Shown here: one piece after another, positions 7,531-16,291 of the stretch
Numbering within the stretch: position 1 is the stretch's first letter
How the letters are laid out: each line of letters opens with the position of its first letter
From: JACKII01 sp041687435
Lineage (GTDB): Bacteria > Pseudomonadota > Alphaproteobacteria > Bin95
Assembly: GCA_041687435.1 (NCBI GenBank)
Contig: JAWLBX010000035.1
Location: 1 to 25,315 of the forward strand
Length of the DNA: 25,315 bases
Direction: 5' to 3'
Program-made: the position numbers and the translations under genes
Notes under the pieces: model-generated
Database searches by the model: none
Seen by the model: the letters and a program-made list of their open reading frames with translations, nothing else
Told to the model about the DNA's origin: nothing

Positions 7531-7919
7531 GATCGTGGGATATCCTGACGGAAGGGTTCGCTTTGCGCCACAGTGTGGGCCAGCGCCTTGTTTACGCACA
7601 ATAGGTTGCAAAGGCGATCCGCCATGCGCGCACAGGCGCCTGACAGAGGCGTTAAGGCAATGTTCGCAGCGTATTGCTAGCCTGCGGCCCTGTCACCAAT
7701 GGCCCCTGCAGTTGAAAGTCGGCATTTTTCCTATCTTGAACGCAACCACCAACCGCATCCGCGACCAGTTTTCGGTATCGTCTTTGCTGCAACTTGGTTA
7801 AGAAAGCAGGATAAACGCTTGGGGTGTGGTATAAACGTACGATTAACAATTGTGATCCGGCTGCGATGCAGCGCCCGGATCCGCAGACGGGCTACAGACT
7901 TGGAAAAAGGTGTGGGACG
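7531..7919. promoter_or_regulatory. Divergent intergenic region controlling the flippase and the XrtA operon
   Basis: These 389 bp must hold the promoter of the ten-gene polysaccharide operon and that of the flippase. The half nearest the operon is AT-richer, with a TATAAA at 7830-7835 and an exact 7-bp direct repeat 20 bp apart (7811 and 7831). No convincing sigma-54 site (GG-N10-GC) was found, although XrtA loci in other bacteria often have sigma-54-linked regulators. No small gene is evident. Confidence 0.45.
7811..7837 (+). promoter_or_regulatory. Direct repeat ATAAACG x2 with 20-bp period, candidate regulator site
   Basis: ATAAACG occurs at 7811-7817 and 7831-7837, two helical turns apart, about 85-110 bases upstream of the export-protein start. 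The spacing places both copies on one face of the helix, as for a dimeric activator or response regulator. Function is inferred. Confidence 0.3.
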
Positions 7920-8540
7920 ATGAACGTGCAGCATGGTGTCCGGTTGGTCGCTGCCATTATGGCAGTGTTCGCAGTAACCGCATGTAGTAATGTCAACAGG
8001 GATGCATCGTCGGAAGCACCGGTCGCGGTCGCCCCCGTCGAATACCAGATCGGGCCTTTGGACCAGATTCAGGTGTTTGTGTGGCGTGCGCCGGACGTTT
8101 CCGTCACCGTGCCCGTTCGGCCCGACGGCAAGATCTCCACACCGTTGGTAGAAGACATGGTTGCCGCCGGAAAGACGCCGACGGAGTTGGCCCGGGATCT
8201 AGAGGGGGCGCTGGGCGCGTTCATCCAAGACCCGGTTGTGACCGTGATCGTGCAAAATTTCACCGGCCCCTTCGATCAACAGGTGCGGGTGGTTGGCGCG
8301 ACGGCGCAACCGGTGGCGGTGCCCTATCGCTCGCAAATGACCGTGCTGGATGTGATGGTAGCTGTCGGTGGCCTCAACGAATTTGCGGATGGCAACAATA
8401 CAGTGCTGTTCCGCCGCAGTAACGGCGATCACCAATCCTTCCGCATCAGGCTGGACGATCTGCTCAAGGATGGCGATATCACAGCCAACACTGCGGTTGC
8501 GCCGGGCGATGTAATCCTCATCCCAGAAAGCTGGTTGTAG
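7920..8540 (+). CDS. XrtA-system polysaccharide export lipoprotein (Wza/poly_export family)
   Basis: A 206-residue outer-membrane export protein. Residues 1-22 form a lipoprotein signal peptide with lipobox VTAC, Cys22 being the predicted acylated residue. The polysaccharide-export domain follows from about residue 38 (YQIGPLDQIQVFVWR, then VPVRPDGKISTPLVEDM) and an SLBB-like repeat lies at about 125-195 (VRVVGATAQPVAVPYR, VLDVMVAVGGLNEFAD). Length and order match the short export protein found in PEP-CTERM/XrtA loci (TIGR03027 by recall). The start is ATG at 7920 after an AAAAAGG box; upstream in-frame codons would disrupt the signal peptide. It is the first gene of the operon and works with the chain-length protein 56 bp downstream to pass the polymer across the outer membrane. 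Confidence 0.93.
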   Translation: MNVQHGVRLVAAIMAVFAVTACSNVNRDASSEAPVAVAPVEYQIGPLDQIQVFVWRAPDVSVTVPVRPDGKISTPLVEDMVAAGKTPTELARDLEGALGAFIQDPVVTVIVQNFTGPFDQQVRVVGATAQPVAVPYRSQMTVLDVMVAVGGLNEFADGNNTVLFRRSNGDHQSFRIRLDDLLKDGDITANTAVAPGDVILIPESWL

Positions 8541-8596
8541 CAATCGCAAGCGGCTGGAACGTGGCCTTGAGCAGGCGGTAAGGAGAGCCCCGCGAG

Positions 8597-10195
8597 ATGG
8601 GATCGACGAGCGAAATTCGCGCCCTCGTTTTTTATTACCTGAATGGACTGCTGGCGCGCCGGTGGACCATCCTGATCGCGGCCTGGATCGTGTGTGTGAT
8701 TGGTTGGTTCATCATCGCGATGCTTCCGAACTCTTACACTTCCACCGCCAGAATCTATGTCGATACGCAAAGCCTCCTGCGCCCACTGATGAAGGACTTG
8801 GCGGTTCAGCCGGATATCGAACGTCAGGTCGATATCATGCGCCGCACCCTGCTAACGCGGCCGAATATCGAGCAGATTATCCGCAGGACTGACCTGGATT
8901 TAACCGTTTCCACACCGCTGGAACTGGAACGCTTGGTTGAGCGCCTGTCGAAGCAGATCGCGATCAAAATCGAAGGCCCCAATCTGTTCAACATCGAATA
9001 CAGCAGCCGCTCTCCCGAACTGGCCCGGCGAATAGTCGATACCACGCTGCAGACCTTCGTCGAAATGAACCTCGGCAGCGCCCGGCAGGATATGGAATCG
9101 GCCCAGCGGTTTATCGATCAGCAGATCGCGGAGTATGAAACCAATCTGCGCAATGCCGAACTGCGGGTTGCGGAATACAAACGAGAAAATATTGGCCAGT
9201 TAACGAATACAGAACGCGTCGAACGCGAGTTGAATGATGTCGTACGCGAGTTGAGCAACTTACAGTCCACGCTGAAATCGGCCATTTGGCAGCGGGATCA
9301 GTTGCAATTGCAGCTTGCCAGCACACCGAAATTCAGCGAATCCCAGCGGACTGCCGTGGGCGGCGGAGCCAGGGCCCGGATATCGGCCGAACTCGAAGAG
9401 CAGCGCAACCAACTTGCCCGATTGCTGACCCAATACACCGATCGCCACCCGGACGTCATTTCCCAGCGCAGCCTGATCGCGCAGACCGAGGAACGGCTAC
9501 GCTCTACTCCAGGGGCGACTTACACCGACGAGCAGACGCCGAATCCCACATGGGAGCAGCTCAATCTTGAACTGCAACGGGCCGAGCTTGGCATCAGCAC
9601 GCTCGAAACGCGCATCGCCCAGCAGCAGGAAACAATCGAACGGCTGACAACGCGAATCACGGAAATCCCGGAGGCACAGGCCGAACTGATCAGCCTCACC
9701 CGCGACTATGAGGTGATGCTGCGCCAGTACGAGCGCCTGATTGAACGCCGCGAATCCGCACGGATGGCCCAGCGCATGGGCGCAGAATCCGACAATATCG
9801 AGTTCCGCATCATCGAACCCCCTATCGCACCGGTGGAGCCGAGCGGCCCGCCGCGGGTGCTGATGATGGCTGCCGTGCTGTTGATTGGCTTGGGCATTGG
9901 TGGCGGCCTCGCCTTCCTCCGTATTCTGATGACCGACGCTTTCATGAACGCCAAACAGTTGTCCGACGCAATTGGCCTGCCCGTGATCGGCACGCTTTCC
10001 GTAGCGCGGTCCGTTCTGGGCGGCCCCGGCCGCGTACTGGAAGCGACGATGGCTGCCTGCGTTGCGCTGTTCCTGATCGGCAGTTTCGTCGGCTTGAGCT
10101 ACATATATTCGGCCACAGCCTCCCCGCCGGAATTCCGAACCGTTGTTCAGGGTGTGACGGACGCCGTGCTGCAACGGTTTGGCCGGGCGATTTAA
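8597..10195 (+). CDS. XrtA-system chain-length determinant protein (Wzz/PCP family)
   Basis: A 532-residue inner-membrane polysaccharide co-polymerase that sets chain length and couples to the tyrosine kinase. The first membrane span is near residues 19-42 (LARRWTILIAAWIVCVIGWF), followed by the Wzz core with SYTSTARIYVDTQSLL. A long coiled-coil-prone periplasmic arm of Glu/Arg/Gln-rich helices covers about 160-390. A second span lies near 415-437 (PPRVLMMAAVLLIGLGIGGG), with the Pro-rich approach typical of PCPs, and a third hydrophobic stretch near 485-507. It lacks a kinase domain; the kinase is the separate next gene. AAGGAGAG precedes the ATG at 8597. It fits the XrtA chain-length family (TIGR03007 by recall) in size and position. 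Confidence 0.93.
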   Translation: MGSTSEIRALVFYYLNGLLARRWTILIAAWIVCVIGWFIIAMLPNSYTSTARIYVDTQSLLRPLMKDLAVQPDIERQVDIMRRTLLTRPNIEQIIRRTDLDLTVSTPLELERLVERLSKQIAIKIEGPNLFNIEYSSRSPELARRIVDTTLQTFVEMNLGSARQDMESAQRFIDQQIAEYETNLRNAELRVAEYKRENIGQLTNTERVERELNDVVRELSNLQSTLKSAIWQRDQLQLQLASTPKFSESQRTAVGGGARARISAELEEQRNQLARLLTQYTDRHPDVISQRSLIAQTEERLRSTPGATYTDEQTPNPTWEQLNLELQRAELGISTLETRIAQQQETIERLTTRITEIPEAQAELISLTRDYEVMLRQYERLIERRESARMAQRMGAESDNIEFRIIEPPIAPVEPSGPPRVLMMAAVLLIGLGIGGGLAFLRILMTDAFMNAKQLSDAIGLPVIGTLSVARSVLGGPGRVLEATMAACVALFLIGSFVGLSYIYSATASPPEFRTVVQGVTDAVLQRFGRAI

Positions 10196-10231
10196 TTTGG
10201 TAATGGCCCCGGACGTAAGGATTCAAACACC

Positions 10232-11341
10232 ATGAGCCTGATCGAAAAGGCCGCCGAGCGGTTCGAAAAGGAACGAAATGCCCGCGCCCGCGGCCGTGTT
10301 CCAACGCCGCCACGCGAATTGTCGGACAAGCCTGAGACTGAGGGGCTCGATAAGCCGACCGTCTCGGCAGAGCCGGAAGCAGCACCGCCGCCCCCGCCAA
10401 CGGCATCGGATGCGGTCAGCCGGGCAACCGTCCGAACAGAATCCCCGCGCCCACACGCCTCGCCACCAGCGCAGCCAACGATCCCGTCGCGCAGCACGAT
10501 CGAAAATTCGGTCGCACAAACCGATCGCGCTCAAGAACGGCAGTCGGAAGGGGCAACTAGCCAAACATTCCGCATCAATTTCAAAGAGATGGAGAAAAGA
10601 GGCTTCATCAGCCGTCCCTTTGCCGGCGGCCGCTTGGCGGAAGATTTGCGTTTGATGAAACACCGGTTGATGAACCGGATGAATTTTTTCAGCCTTGACG
10701 CTCACCGGACCCCCGGCCGCAGCCAGAACGTTATCATGGTGTCATCGTCATGGGCCGGCGAAGGCAAGACGTTCACTGCCGCCAATCTCGCCCTGTCGCT
10801 GGCGCTGGAAGACCGGGTTAGCGTTCTGTTCGTCGATGCCGACGTGATCCGGCCTGCTGTGCACACCATCTTCGGCCTGCCCGTAACAGACGGCCTGACC
10901 GACTATCTGCGTATCCGCCAAAACGACCTCACTCCTTATCTTTGGCGGGCGGAGAATGCGCCGTTGACGGTCCTGCCCGCCGGCGGCCCGGTGCAAGCCC
11001 CGCGAGAGCTGTTCCGAAGCGATGAGATGTCCCGTTTCATCTATGACGTTTCGAATCGATACAGCGACCGACTGGTCATCGTCGATACACCGCCGTTGCT
11101 GGTGACGGCGGAAGCGCCGGTGCTGGCCAACCACGCAGATCAAATCATTGTCGTCGTGCAGGCCGGCCGAACGCCGCAGTCCGCCTTGGAAGATGCGCTG
11201 GATTTGCTATCCGCCCACGACAATGTCAGCCTGGTGCTGAACCGCTGTAACGAGGGTGAGCGTTTGTCGATACCCGACACGTACAATTACGGGTATTATC
11301 AAGACGACAGTTATATCGAAAGCCTCAGGACTCAGTCGTGA
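10232..11341 (+). CDS. XrtA-associated BY-type tyrosine autokinase
   Basis: A 369-residue cytoplasmic bacterial tyrosine kinase (CpsD/CapB type) that controls polysaccharide assembly by autophosphorylation. Residues 1-110 are a Pro/Ala/Ser-rich, probably disordered region. The kinase core shows Walker A SSSWAGEGKT (Lys179), Walker A' VLFVDADV (Asp202, Asp204) and Walker B LVIVDTPPLL (Asp285). The C-terminal tail holds five tyrosines within the last 20 residues (351, 353, 355, 356, 361), the expected autophosphorylation cluster. AAGGA precedes the ATG by 11 bases. The stop codon overlaps the GTG of the next gene by 4 nt, indicating translational coupling. Family by recall: TIGR03018. All key residues are present. 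Confidence 0.94.
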   Translation: MSLIEKAAERFEKERNARARGRVPTPPRELSDKPETEGLDKPTVSAEPEAAPPPPPTASDAVSRATVRTESPRPHASPPAQPTIPSRSTIENSVAQTDRAQERQSEGATSQTFRINFKEMEKRGFISRPFAGGRLAEDLRLMKHRLMNRMNFFSLDAHRTPGRSQNVIMVSSSWAGEGKTFTAANLALSLALEDRVSVLFVDADVIRPAVHTIFGLPVTDGLTDYLRIRQNDLTPYLWRAENAPLTVLPAGGPVQAPRELFRSDEMSRFIYDVSNRYSDRLVIVDTPPLLVTAEAPVLANHADQIIVVVQAGRTPQSALEDALDLLSAHDNVSLVLNRCNEGERLSIPDTYNYGYYQDDSYIESLRTQS

Positions 11342-12810
11342 CGACCGGCGACGGAAACAAGCCCACACTTCGCTCGTCGCAACGGCGCCACATGCCGGCT
11401 GCGATCGCAGCGGTTTTGGCATTTGTCACCATGCCTGCAGCAGCGATGGATTGGGAAGCCAACCATTTCGTTAGCACGCGCCTGTCTCTTACCAACAGTG
11501 ATGGCCTGAGTTCATCCAGCAGCGATGGTCTTGGTACCTCGCTTCGAGGGACTATCGGGTCCAGCCTGCGCGGTGCCGGCCAACGGCTGAACTTCGCAGC
11601 GGATACCTCCCTCTCCCTGATCACCAGGTCATCGGACAGTACCCCCGAGATCGATCAGAACCTGCGGGCGTTATCCACTCTTGAACTGTGGAAAAACCGG
11701 TTCTTTGTCGATGCCAACTTGACCTCGACGCGCGAACTGATCTCAAGCAACAGCAGGATCAGCGGCAGCGATGCCGGTACGGATAACGACGAACGGGTCA
11801 GCGTTACCTCCGCCAGTATCAGTCCCTATTGGCAACAACGCTATGGCAACTGGGCGCAAAGCTTGGTCCGGTTCCGCCATACGGAGGTCATATCCGGTGG
11901 CAGCAATGCCAACGATTCCCGGAATGACAGCCTCGAACTGCAACTGGTTGCCGGCCGCAAGCTTCAGCCCTGGCGGCCAGCCCTTCTGGCCGACTGGGTA
12001 CGTATCGACGAACGCTCGAACGCCAGCCTTACCGAAAACGATCTCACACGCTTTTCCATTGCCTTTGCCAACGAAGTCGCCCTGTCGCGCCGTTATTCGC
12101 TGACCGCCAGCATTGGCTACGATAAGGTTGACGCCAGCAGTCAGACCCGCAACCTAAGTGGTGTCAGCTGGAGCGTTGGCGCAAACGGGCAGCCGGGGCC
12201 CCGCTCCAACTTCCAGTTTTCCGTTGGCCAACGCTTCGGCGATCTGGCCATCAATGGAAGCGCAACCTACGCTCTGACTGCGAATCTGAGCTTGCGGCTG
12301 GATGCATCCCACAGTCTTGCCAGCGGCCTGCAGCAACTTGTCAGCGACTCGAACCTGGTGACAGTCGATCCGATAACCGGCGAACTCGTAACGCCAGAAG
12401 GGCTGCCCGCCGGTTTCGGTGGCGCCGGCCTCGATAATCAATTGTCGCTTCGCCAGTCGGTTTCGGCGACGCTGGTCGGGGATTACGGTCGCAACCGCAT
12501 TGTCCTGTCCGGTTTTGCCGAGCAGCGCCAATTCGACGTCGGCGATGAGGACATCGCACGGGTGCGCGGCATCATTACCCGCAGCCTGAGCCCGAAGGTC
12601 TCTGCGTCATTTTCCAGTTTTTACCGGTACACGCGACCGCAGGTGACTGATGCCACCCATACGGTTAACGGCCGCTTTGATCTGAATTACCGCCTGGGCC
12701 GCCGCACCACCCTGTTCGGTGGCTATTCTTACACTGATCGCCGCTCCTCCGATGCTTCGCTGGAATATAACGAGCATGTTGCGAGCGTCGGCGGCCGGAT
12801 ATCGTTCTGA
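11338..12810 (+). CDS. XrtA/PEP-CTERM-associated outer-membrane beta-barrel protein (TIGR03016-like)
   Basis: A 490-residue secreted protein. The start is GTG at 11338 inside a GTGA overlap with the kinase stop. A signal peptide follows a basic stretch (RSSQRRHM), with a hydrophobic core AAIAAVLAFVTM and likely cleavage after Ala36. The mature protein is a series of alternating, Ser/Asn/Thr-rich amphipathic strands (for example RRTTLFGGYSYTDRRSS) and ends GGRISF with a terminal aromatic residue, as in outer-membrane barrels. It occupies the position, between kinase and ATPase, of the conserved but uncharacterised TIGR03016 family of XrtA loci. A role as an outer-membrane porin-like export component is a reasonable inference, not established. 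Confidence 0.85.
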   Translation: MTTGDGNKPTLRSSQRRHMPAAIAAVLAFVTMPAAAMDWEANHFVSTRLSLTNSDGLSSSSSDGLGTSLRGTIGSSLRGAGQRLNFAADTSLSLITRSSDSTPEIDQNLRALSTLELWKNRFFVDANLTSTRELISSNSRISGSDAGTDNDERVSVTSASISPYWQQRYGNWAQSLVRFRHTEVISGGSNANDSRNDSLELQLVAGRKLQPWRPALLADWVRIDERSNASLTENDLTRFSIAFANEVALSRRYSLTASIGYDKVDASSQTRNLSGVSWSVGANGQPGPRSNFQFSVGQRFGDLAINGSATYALTANLSLRLDASHSLASGLQQLVSDSNLVTVDPITGELVTPEGLPAGFGGAGLDNQLSLRQSVSATLVGDYGRNRIVLSGFAEQRQFDVGDEDIARVRGIITRSLSPKVSASFSSFYRYTRPQVTDATHTVNGRFDLNYRLGRRTTLFGGYSYTDRRSSDASLEYNEHVASVGGRISF

Positions 12811-12812
12811 TC

Positions 12813-14186
12813 ATGATCGAAGAATTCTACGGCTTTTCAGCGCCGCCCTTCTCGCTGAGCCCGGACGCGCGCTTTTTCTATGACAGCCCCGGCCACAAAC
12901 AGGCGCTGGCCTATCTGCGCTTCGGCCTGCAGCAGGGCGAAGGCTTCATTGTCATCACCGGCGAGATCGGTGCCGGCAAGTCGACCCTGATTAACCGGCT
13001 TCTGGACGAGTTGGACCGCAACACAACCGAAGTCGCCTATATCACGACCAGCAACGTGAATGCCGAGGATGTGCTGCGTCTGATCGCCGGCCAGTTCCAT
13101 ATCAATCCGCCGACACCCGACAAAGCGGCGATGCTGCGGGCGCTGGAAAACTTCTTGATCCACCAACGCCGCCTCGGCCGCCGTGCCTTGGTCATCATCG
13201 ACGAAGCACAGAACCTGCCGATGGGCACCATCGAGGAATTGCGCATGCTGTCGAACCTGAGTGTGGACGGGCAGTCGGCCATTCAGTGTTTCCTCGTCGG
13301 CCAGCCACAGTTTAAATCCATCCTGGCCGACCCGGATATGGAGCAGTTGCGCCAGCGCGTGATCGCCTCCTATCACCTGGACACACTGAACGAGGCGGAA
13401 ACCAAACGGTATATCGAACACCGGATGCAGGTTGTCGGCTGGACCGGCCGGCCGCAGTTCACCGATGGCGCCATCAGCGCCGTCTACCGCGCGACCGGGG
13501 GTGTGCCGCGGCGCATCAATAATGTGTGCAGCCGGCTGCTGATGCATGGCGCGATCGACGAACTTGACGTAATTGACGAGTACGCTGCCAACCAGATCCT
13601 GAGCGAGATGGGTACGGAGGTGGCCGAGTCCGCAAGCAACCGGCCGCAGCCGACTGCCGAACCTCAGCCATCCCCTCCGGCGGGGGCAAGCAATCCTGTC
13701 ACGGATCAGTTGGTGGTTGAACTGTCGGGGCGCCTGCAGGGTGTCGAGCGCAAACTTACGGGGCTGGAACGCAATCAGGAAGCGATTGCCAAGTCAGTGG
13801 CCGCAATGCGCAATCTGGAGGCACGGATCAATGCACTGGAAGCAACCGGCGGAAGCAGCGCCGATCTGACTGGCGTGAACAGCCAGATAGCCAATTGTGT
13901 CAGCCAGCTGGAAGCACTGGACCGGCGCATGACCGAAACGCTGGCCGATCTGCCCGCCGGCGCGGTGGATACCAGCGGTCTGGAAGCCCGCCTTTCCCGG
14001 GTCGAGGATGCCCTGCGCAATGCCGCGCCGGCAACCGACCCGGCACAGAATGCGGAAATGGCCCGGTTGGGACAAAGTATCCAAAAACAGAGCGAAATCC
14101 TTCAAGACCTGATGACGGTCACCATGTCTCTGTTGGGGCATGATCTTGGTGACAGCGAACAGACTGCTGGCCGTCAGGTTAATTGA
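12813..14186 (+). CDS. XrtA-system ATPase (ExeA-like AAA protein with C-terminal coiled coil)
   Basis: A 457-residue cytoplasmic ATPase starting 2 bases after the previous stop. The N terminus MIEEFYGFSAPPFSLSPD is the classic ExeA/GspA opening. Walker A is GEIGAGKST (Lys56), Walker B is ALVIIDEAQNL (Asp130, Glu131), and a sensor/arginine region GGVPRRINNVCSRLL lies near 230-244. The AAA part ends around residue 270; a low-complexity linker (about 272-300) and heptad-like helices (LSGRLQGVERKLTGLERNQ and similar) fill the rest and probably mediate oligomerisation. XrtA loci carry an ATPase of this kind (TIGR03015 by recall), thought to energise assembly or export; its exact partner is unknown. 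No membrane span is seen. Confidence 0.92.
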   Translation: MIEEFYGFSAPPFSLSPDARFFYDSPGHKQALAYLRFGLQQGEGFIVITGEIGAGKSTLINRLLDELDRNTTEVAYITTSNVNAEDVLRLIAGQFHINPPTPDKAAMLRALENFLIHQRRLGRRALVIIDEAQNLPMGTIEELRMLSNLSVDGQSAIQCFLVGQPQFKSILADPDMEQLRQRVIASYHLDTLNEAETKRYIEHRMQVVGWTGRPQFTDGAISAVYRATGGVPRRINNVCSRLLMHGAIDELDVIDEYAANQILSEMGTEVAESASNRPQPTAEPQPSPPAGASNPVTDQLVVELSGRLQGVERKLTGLERNQEAIAKSVAAMRNLEARINALEATGGSSADLTGVNSQIANCVSQLEALDRRMTETLADLPAGAVDTSGLEARLSRVEDALRNAAPATDPAQNAEMARLGQSIQKQSEILQDLMTVTMSLLGHDLGDSEQTAGRQVN

Positions 14187-14268
14187 CCACCAATTCCGGA
14201 CCCGTCTCCAGCCCCTCCCCCATCCCGGTGGCACGGGCCAAACGGTTCTTTCAGGAAGTGAGTTTGCG

Positions 14269-15114
14269 ATGCGCGGGGCAACGGAAAACATCACCAATGC
14301 CATGTCGGTGGATGTGGAGGATTATTATCAGGTCTGGGCGCTGTCCAGCGTGGTGAAACGGTCGGAGTGGTCCTCGTTCGAAAGCCGGGTGGAGGGCAGC
14401 ACGTCCCGCGTTCTCGATCTGTTTGACGAATATGGTATCAAGGCCACATTTTTCACGCTTGGCTGCGTAGCGCAGGATCATCCGGCTCTGGTCCGCCGTA
14501 TCGTCGCCGGCGGGCACGAATTGGCAAGCCATGGCTTCTGGCATCACAAGGTGCACGAACTGACCCGGGACGAATTCCTGGAGGATGTGCGCAGCACCCG
14601 CCTGCTGCTGGAAGACCTGGGTGGCATGCCGGTGCGCGGCTACCGCGCGCCCAGCTTTTCGATCAGTGATCAAACCCCATGGGCCTATGACGTGCTGTCG
14701 GAGGCGGGTTACACCTACAGTTCCAGCCTGCACCCGATCGTGCATGACCATTACGGCCGCCCCGATGCGCCACGCTTCCCGTATGATGAGGCTGGCGGTA
14801 TCCGCGAGATTCCGGTTGCAACAGTCGAATGGCACGGCCGCCGCATCACCTGCGCCGGCGGCGGATTTTTCCGCCTGCTGCCCTATGCGACTTGGTTCCG
14901 GCCGCTGCTCAGGCGTCTGCACGCACACGATCATCAACCGGCGACGTTCTATTTCCATCCCTGGGAAATCGATGCCGACCAACCGCGCGTCAAAGGACTG
15001 CCGATCCGCTCGCGACTGCGCCATTACACCAATCTGGCCAAGATGGAAGGCAAGCTGCGGCGCTTGCTCGCAGATTTCCGGTGGGATCGTATGGACCGGG
15101 TTTATGCGGTATAG
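14269..15114 (+). CDS. XrtA-system polysaccharide deacetylase (NodB fold)
   Basis: A 281-residue carbohydrate esterase family 4 enzyme expected to remove N-acetyl groups from the exopolysaccharide or its precursor. Motifs are MSVDVEDYYQ (Asp15/Asp18, first metal-site region), SHGFWHH (His88 and His92, metal ligands), GYRAPSFSI (Arg126-Pro128) and FYFHPWEID near the end, with the closing basic region typical of the XrtA subgroup (TIGR03006 by recall). The frame is open back to 14140, overlapping the ATPase gene, but the extra residues are unlike the family, and AGGAAGTGAG lies upstream of the ATG at 14269. A second ATG at 14302, just before SVDVED, is an alternative start. There is no signal peptide, so it probably acts in the cytoplasm. 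Confidence 0.92.
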   Translation: MRGATENITNAMSVDVEDYYQVWALSSVVKRSEWSSFESRVEGSTSRVLDLFDEYGIKATFFTLGCVAQDHPALVRRIVAGGHELASHGFWHHKVHELTRDEFLEDVRSTRLLLEDLGGMPVRGYRAPSFSISDQTPWAYDVLSEAGYTYSSSLHPIVHDHYGRPDAPRFPYDEAGGIREIPVATVEWHGRRITCAGGGFFRLLPYATWFRPLLRRLHAHDHQPATFYFHPWEIDADQPRVKGLPIRSRLRHYTNLAKMEGKLRRLLADFRWDRMDRVYAV

Positions 15115-15164
15115 AGACGGCTCAGGTACAACCTAGCCGCTAGTGCCGCTCCCCGCCTTGCGCC

Positions 15165-15171
15165 AAGGAGG
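15165..15171 (+). promoter_or_regulatory. Strong Shine-Dalgarno AAGGAGG that fixes the FemAB-like start
   Basis: A full AAGGAGG lies 10 bases ahead of the GTG at 15182 and inside the longer open frame that begins at 15143, so it rules out the upstream start. An ATG at 15174 is only 2 bases away and opens a 3-codon frame whose TGA overlaps the GTG (GTGA). Confidence 0.6.
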
Positions 15172-15181
15172 CCATGGATCA

Positions 15182-16285
15182 GTGACCGCTCAGCCCAAAC
15201 CCGCGCATCCAAAGCCGACGGCAACGACGGTGGCCAACGACCAGGCAGCGCCTGCGCCGGTCCTGATTGCGGGCCTGGACGACAACGGCATGGCCGAGTG
15301 GGATGCCTTCGTCCGGCAGGAACCTTCGGCCACCTTTTTCCACCGCGCTGGCTGGTCCCGCATCATCCGCCGCGCCTATGGCTATGACACGCATTTTCTC
15401 CTGGCGCGCCGCGGCGGCCGGATTGTAGGCGTGTTGCCGCTGGTGCATCTCAAGACCCTGGTCTTCGGGCAGTCGCTCATTTCCACGGGCTTTTGCGTCT
15501 ATGGTGGCATTGCCAGCAGCGATCCGGAAGCAATTCAGGCATTGGCCAACGAGGCCGCACGGCTTGGTGAGAAGTTGGGCGTTTCGTATGTGGAGATGCG
15601 CTCGCAACAGGCGTTGATCCCAGCTTGGAAAACCAAGTCGGATGTTTACGCCACATTCCGCCGCGAACTGCACGATACGGATGATGCCAACCTTAAGGCG
15701 ATCCCGCGCAAGAAACGGGCCGACGTGCGCAAAGGCATCAAGAGCGAGCTGACCGTCGACACTGGCGGCGATATCGACACGTTCCATGCCATTTATGCGG
15801 AAAGCGTCCGCAATCTTGGCACTCCCGTATTCTCGAAGCGGTATATCCGCACCATTGCCGAAGAGTTTGGCGAGGATTGCGAGATTTCCGTCGTCCACGG
15901 GCCGGATGGTCCGGTGGCGGCGCTCGCTTCGTTCTATTTCCGCGACCAGGTATTGCCCTATTACGGCGGTGGCACGCCTGCAGCGCGGCCACTGCACGCT
16001 TTCGATCAGTTGTATTGGACGCTTATGGGCCGGGCGATCCGGCGCGGCGCCAAGGTGTTCGACTTTGGCCGTTCCAAATTCGGCACCGGCGCATTCGACT
16101 ACAAGACCTATTGGGGCTTTGCGCCGACGCCGCTGCACTACCAATATCACTTGGTCAAAGCGGGGGAAGTGCCGGACATCAACCCGCTGAATCCCAAATA
16201 CAAGCTGATGGTGTCCACCTGGCAGAAGCTGCCGCTGCCCATCGCCAACCTGATCGGCCCCTGGGTCGCGCGCCAATTGGGGTAG
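15182..16285 (+). CDS. FemAB-family XrtA-associated acyltransferase
   Basis: A 367-residue protein with the double-GNAT fold of FemAB/BioF2-like enzymes, which in other systems transfer amino acids or acyl groups from charged carriers. Supporting segments are EWDAFVRQEPSATFFHRAGW (first GNAT-like half), SYVEMRSQQALIP, IPRKKRADVRKGIKS near 180-195 and the second-half signature VFDFGRSKFGTGAFDYK, all familiar from the FemAB protein encoded in XrtA/PEP-CTERM loci (TIGR03019 by recall). The start was set at GTG 15182 from the AAGGAGG at 15165-15171. It sits 67 bp after the deacetylase and 6 bp before the glycosyltransferase. It may decorate the polysaccharide, possibly at amines exposed by the deacetylase; that link is an inference. 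Confidence 0.9.
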   Translation: MTAQPKPAHPKPTATTVANDQAAPAPVLIAGLDDNGMAEWDAFVRQEPSATFFHRAGWSRIIRRAYGYDTHFLLARRGGRIVGVLPLVHLKTLVFGQSLISTGFCVYGGIASSDPEAIQALANEAARLGEKLGVSYVEMRSQQALIPAWKTKSDVYATFRRELHDTDDANLKAIPRKKRADVRKGIKSELTVDTGGDIDTFHAIYAESVRNLGTPVFSKRYIRTIAEEFGEDCEISVVHGPDGPVAALASFYFRDQVLPYYGGGTPAARPLHAFDQLYWTLMGRAIRRGAKVFDFGRSKFGTGAFDYKTYWGFAPTPLHYQYHLVKAGEVPDINPLNPKYKLMVSTWQKLPLPIANLIGPWVARQLG

Positions 16286-16291
16286 ACGCCA

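Noticed and set aside
7695..7720. Sigma-54-like promoter (TGGCCC...TTGA) upstream of the XrtA operon
   Set aside because: The GG-N10-GC spacing is off by one and the GC of the -12 element is missing.
14140..14268. Upstream extension of the deacetylase gene overlapping the ATPase gene
   Set aside because: The extra 43 residues do not resemble the family, and an ATG with upstream AGGA exists at 14269.
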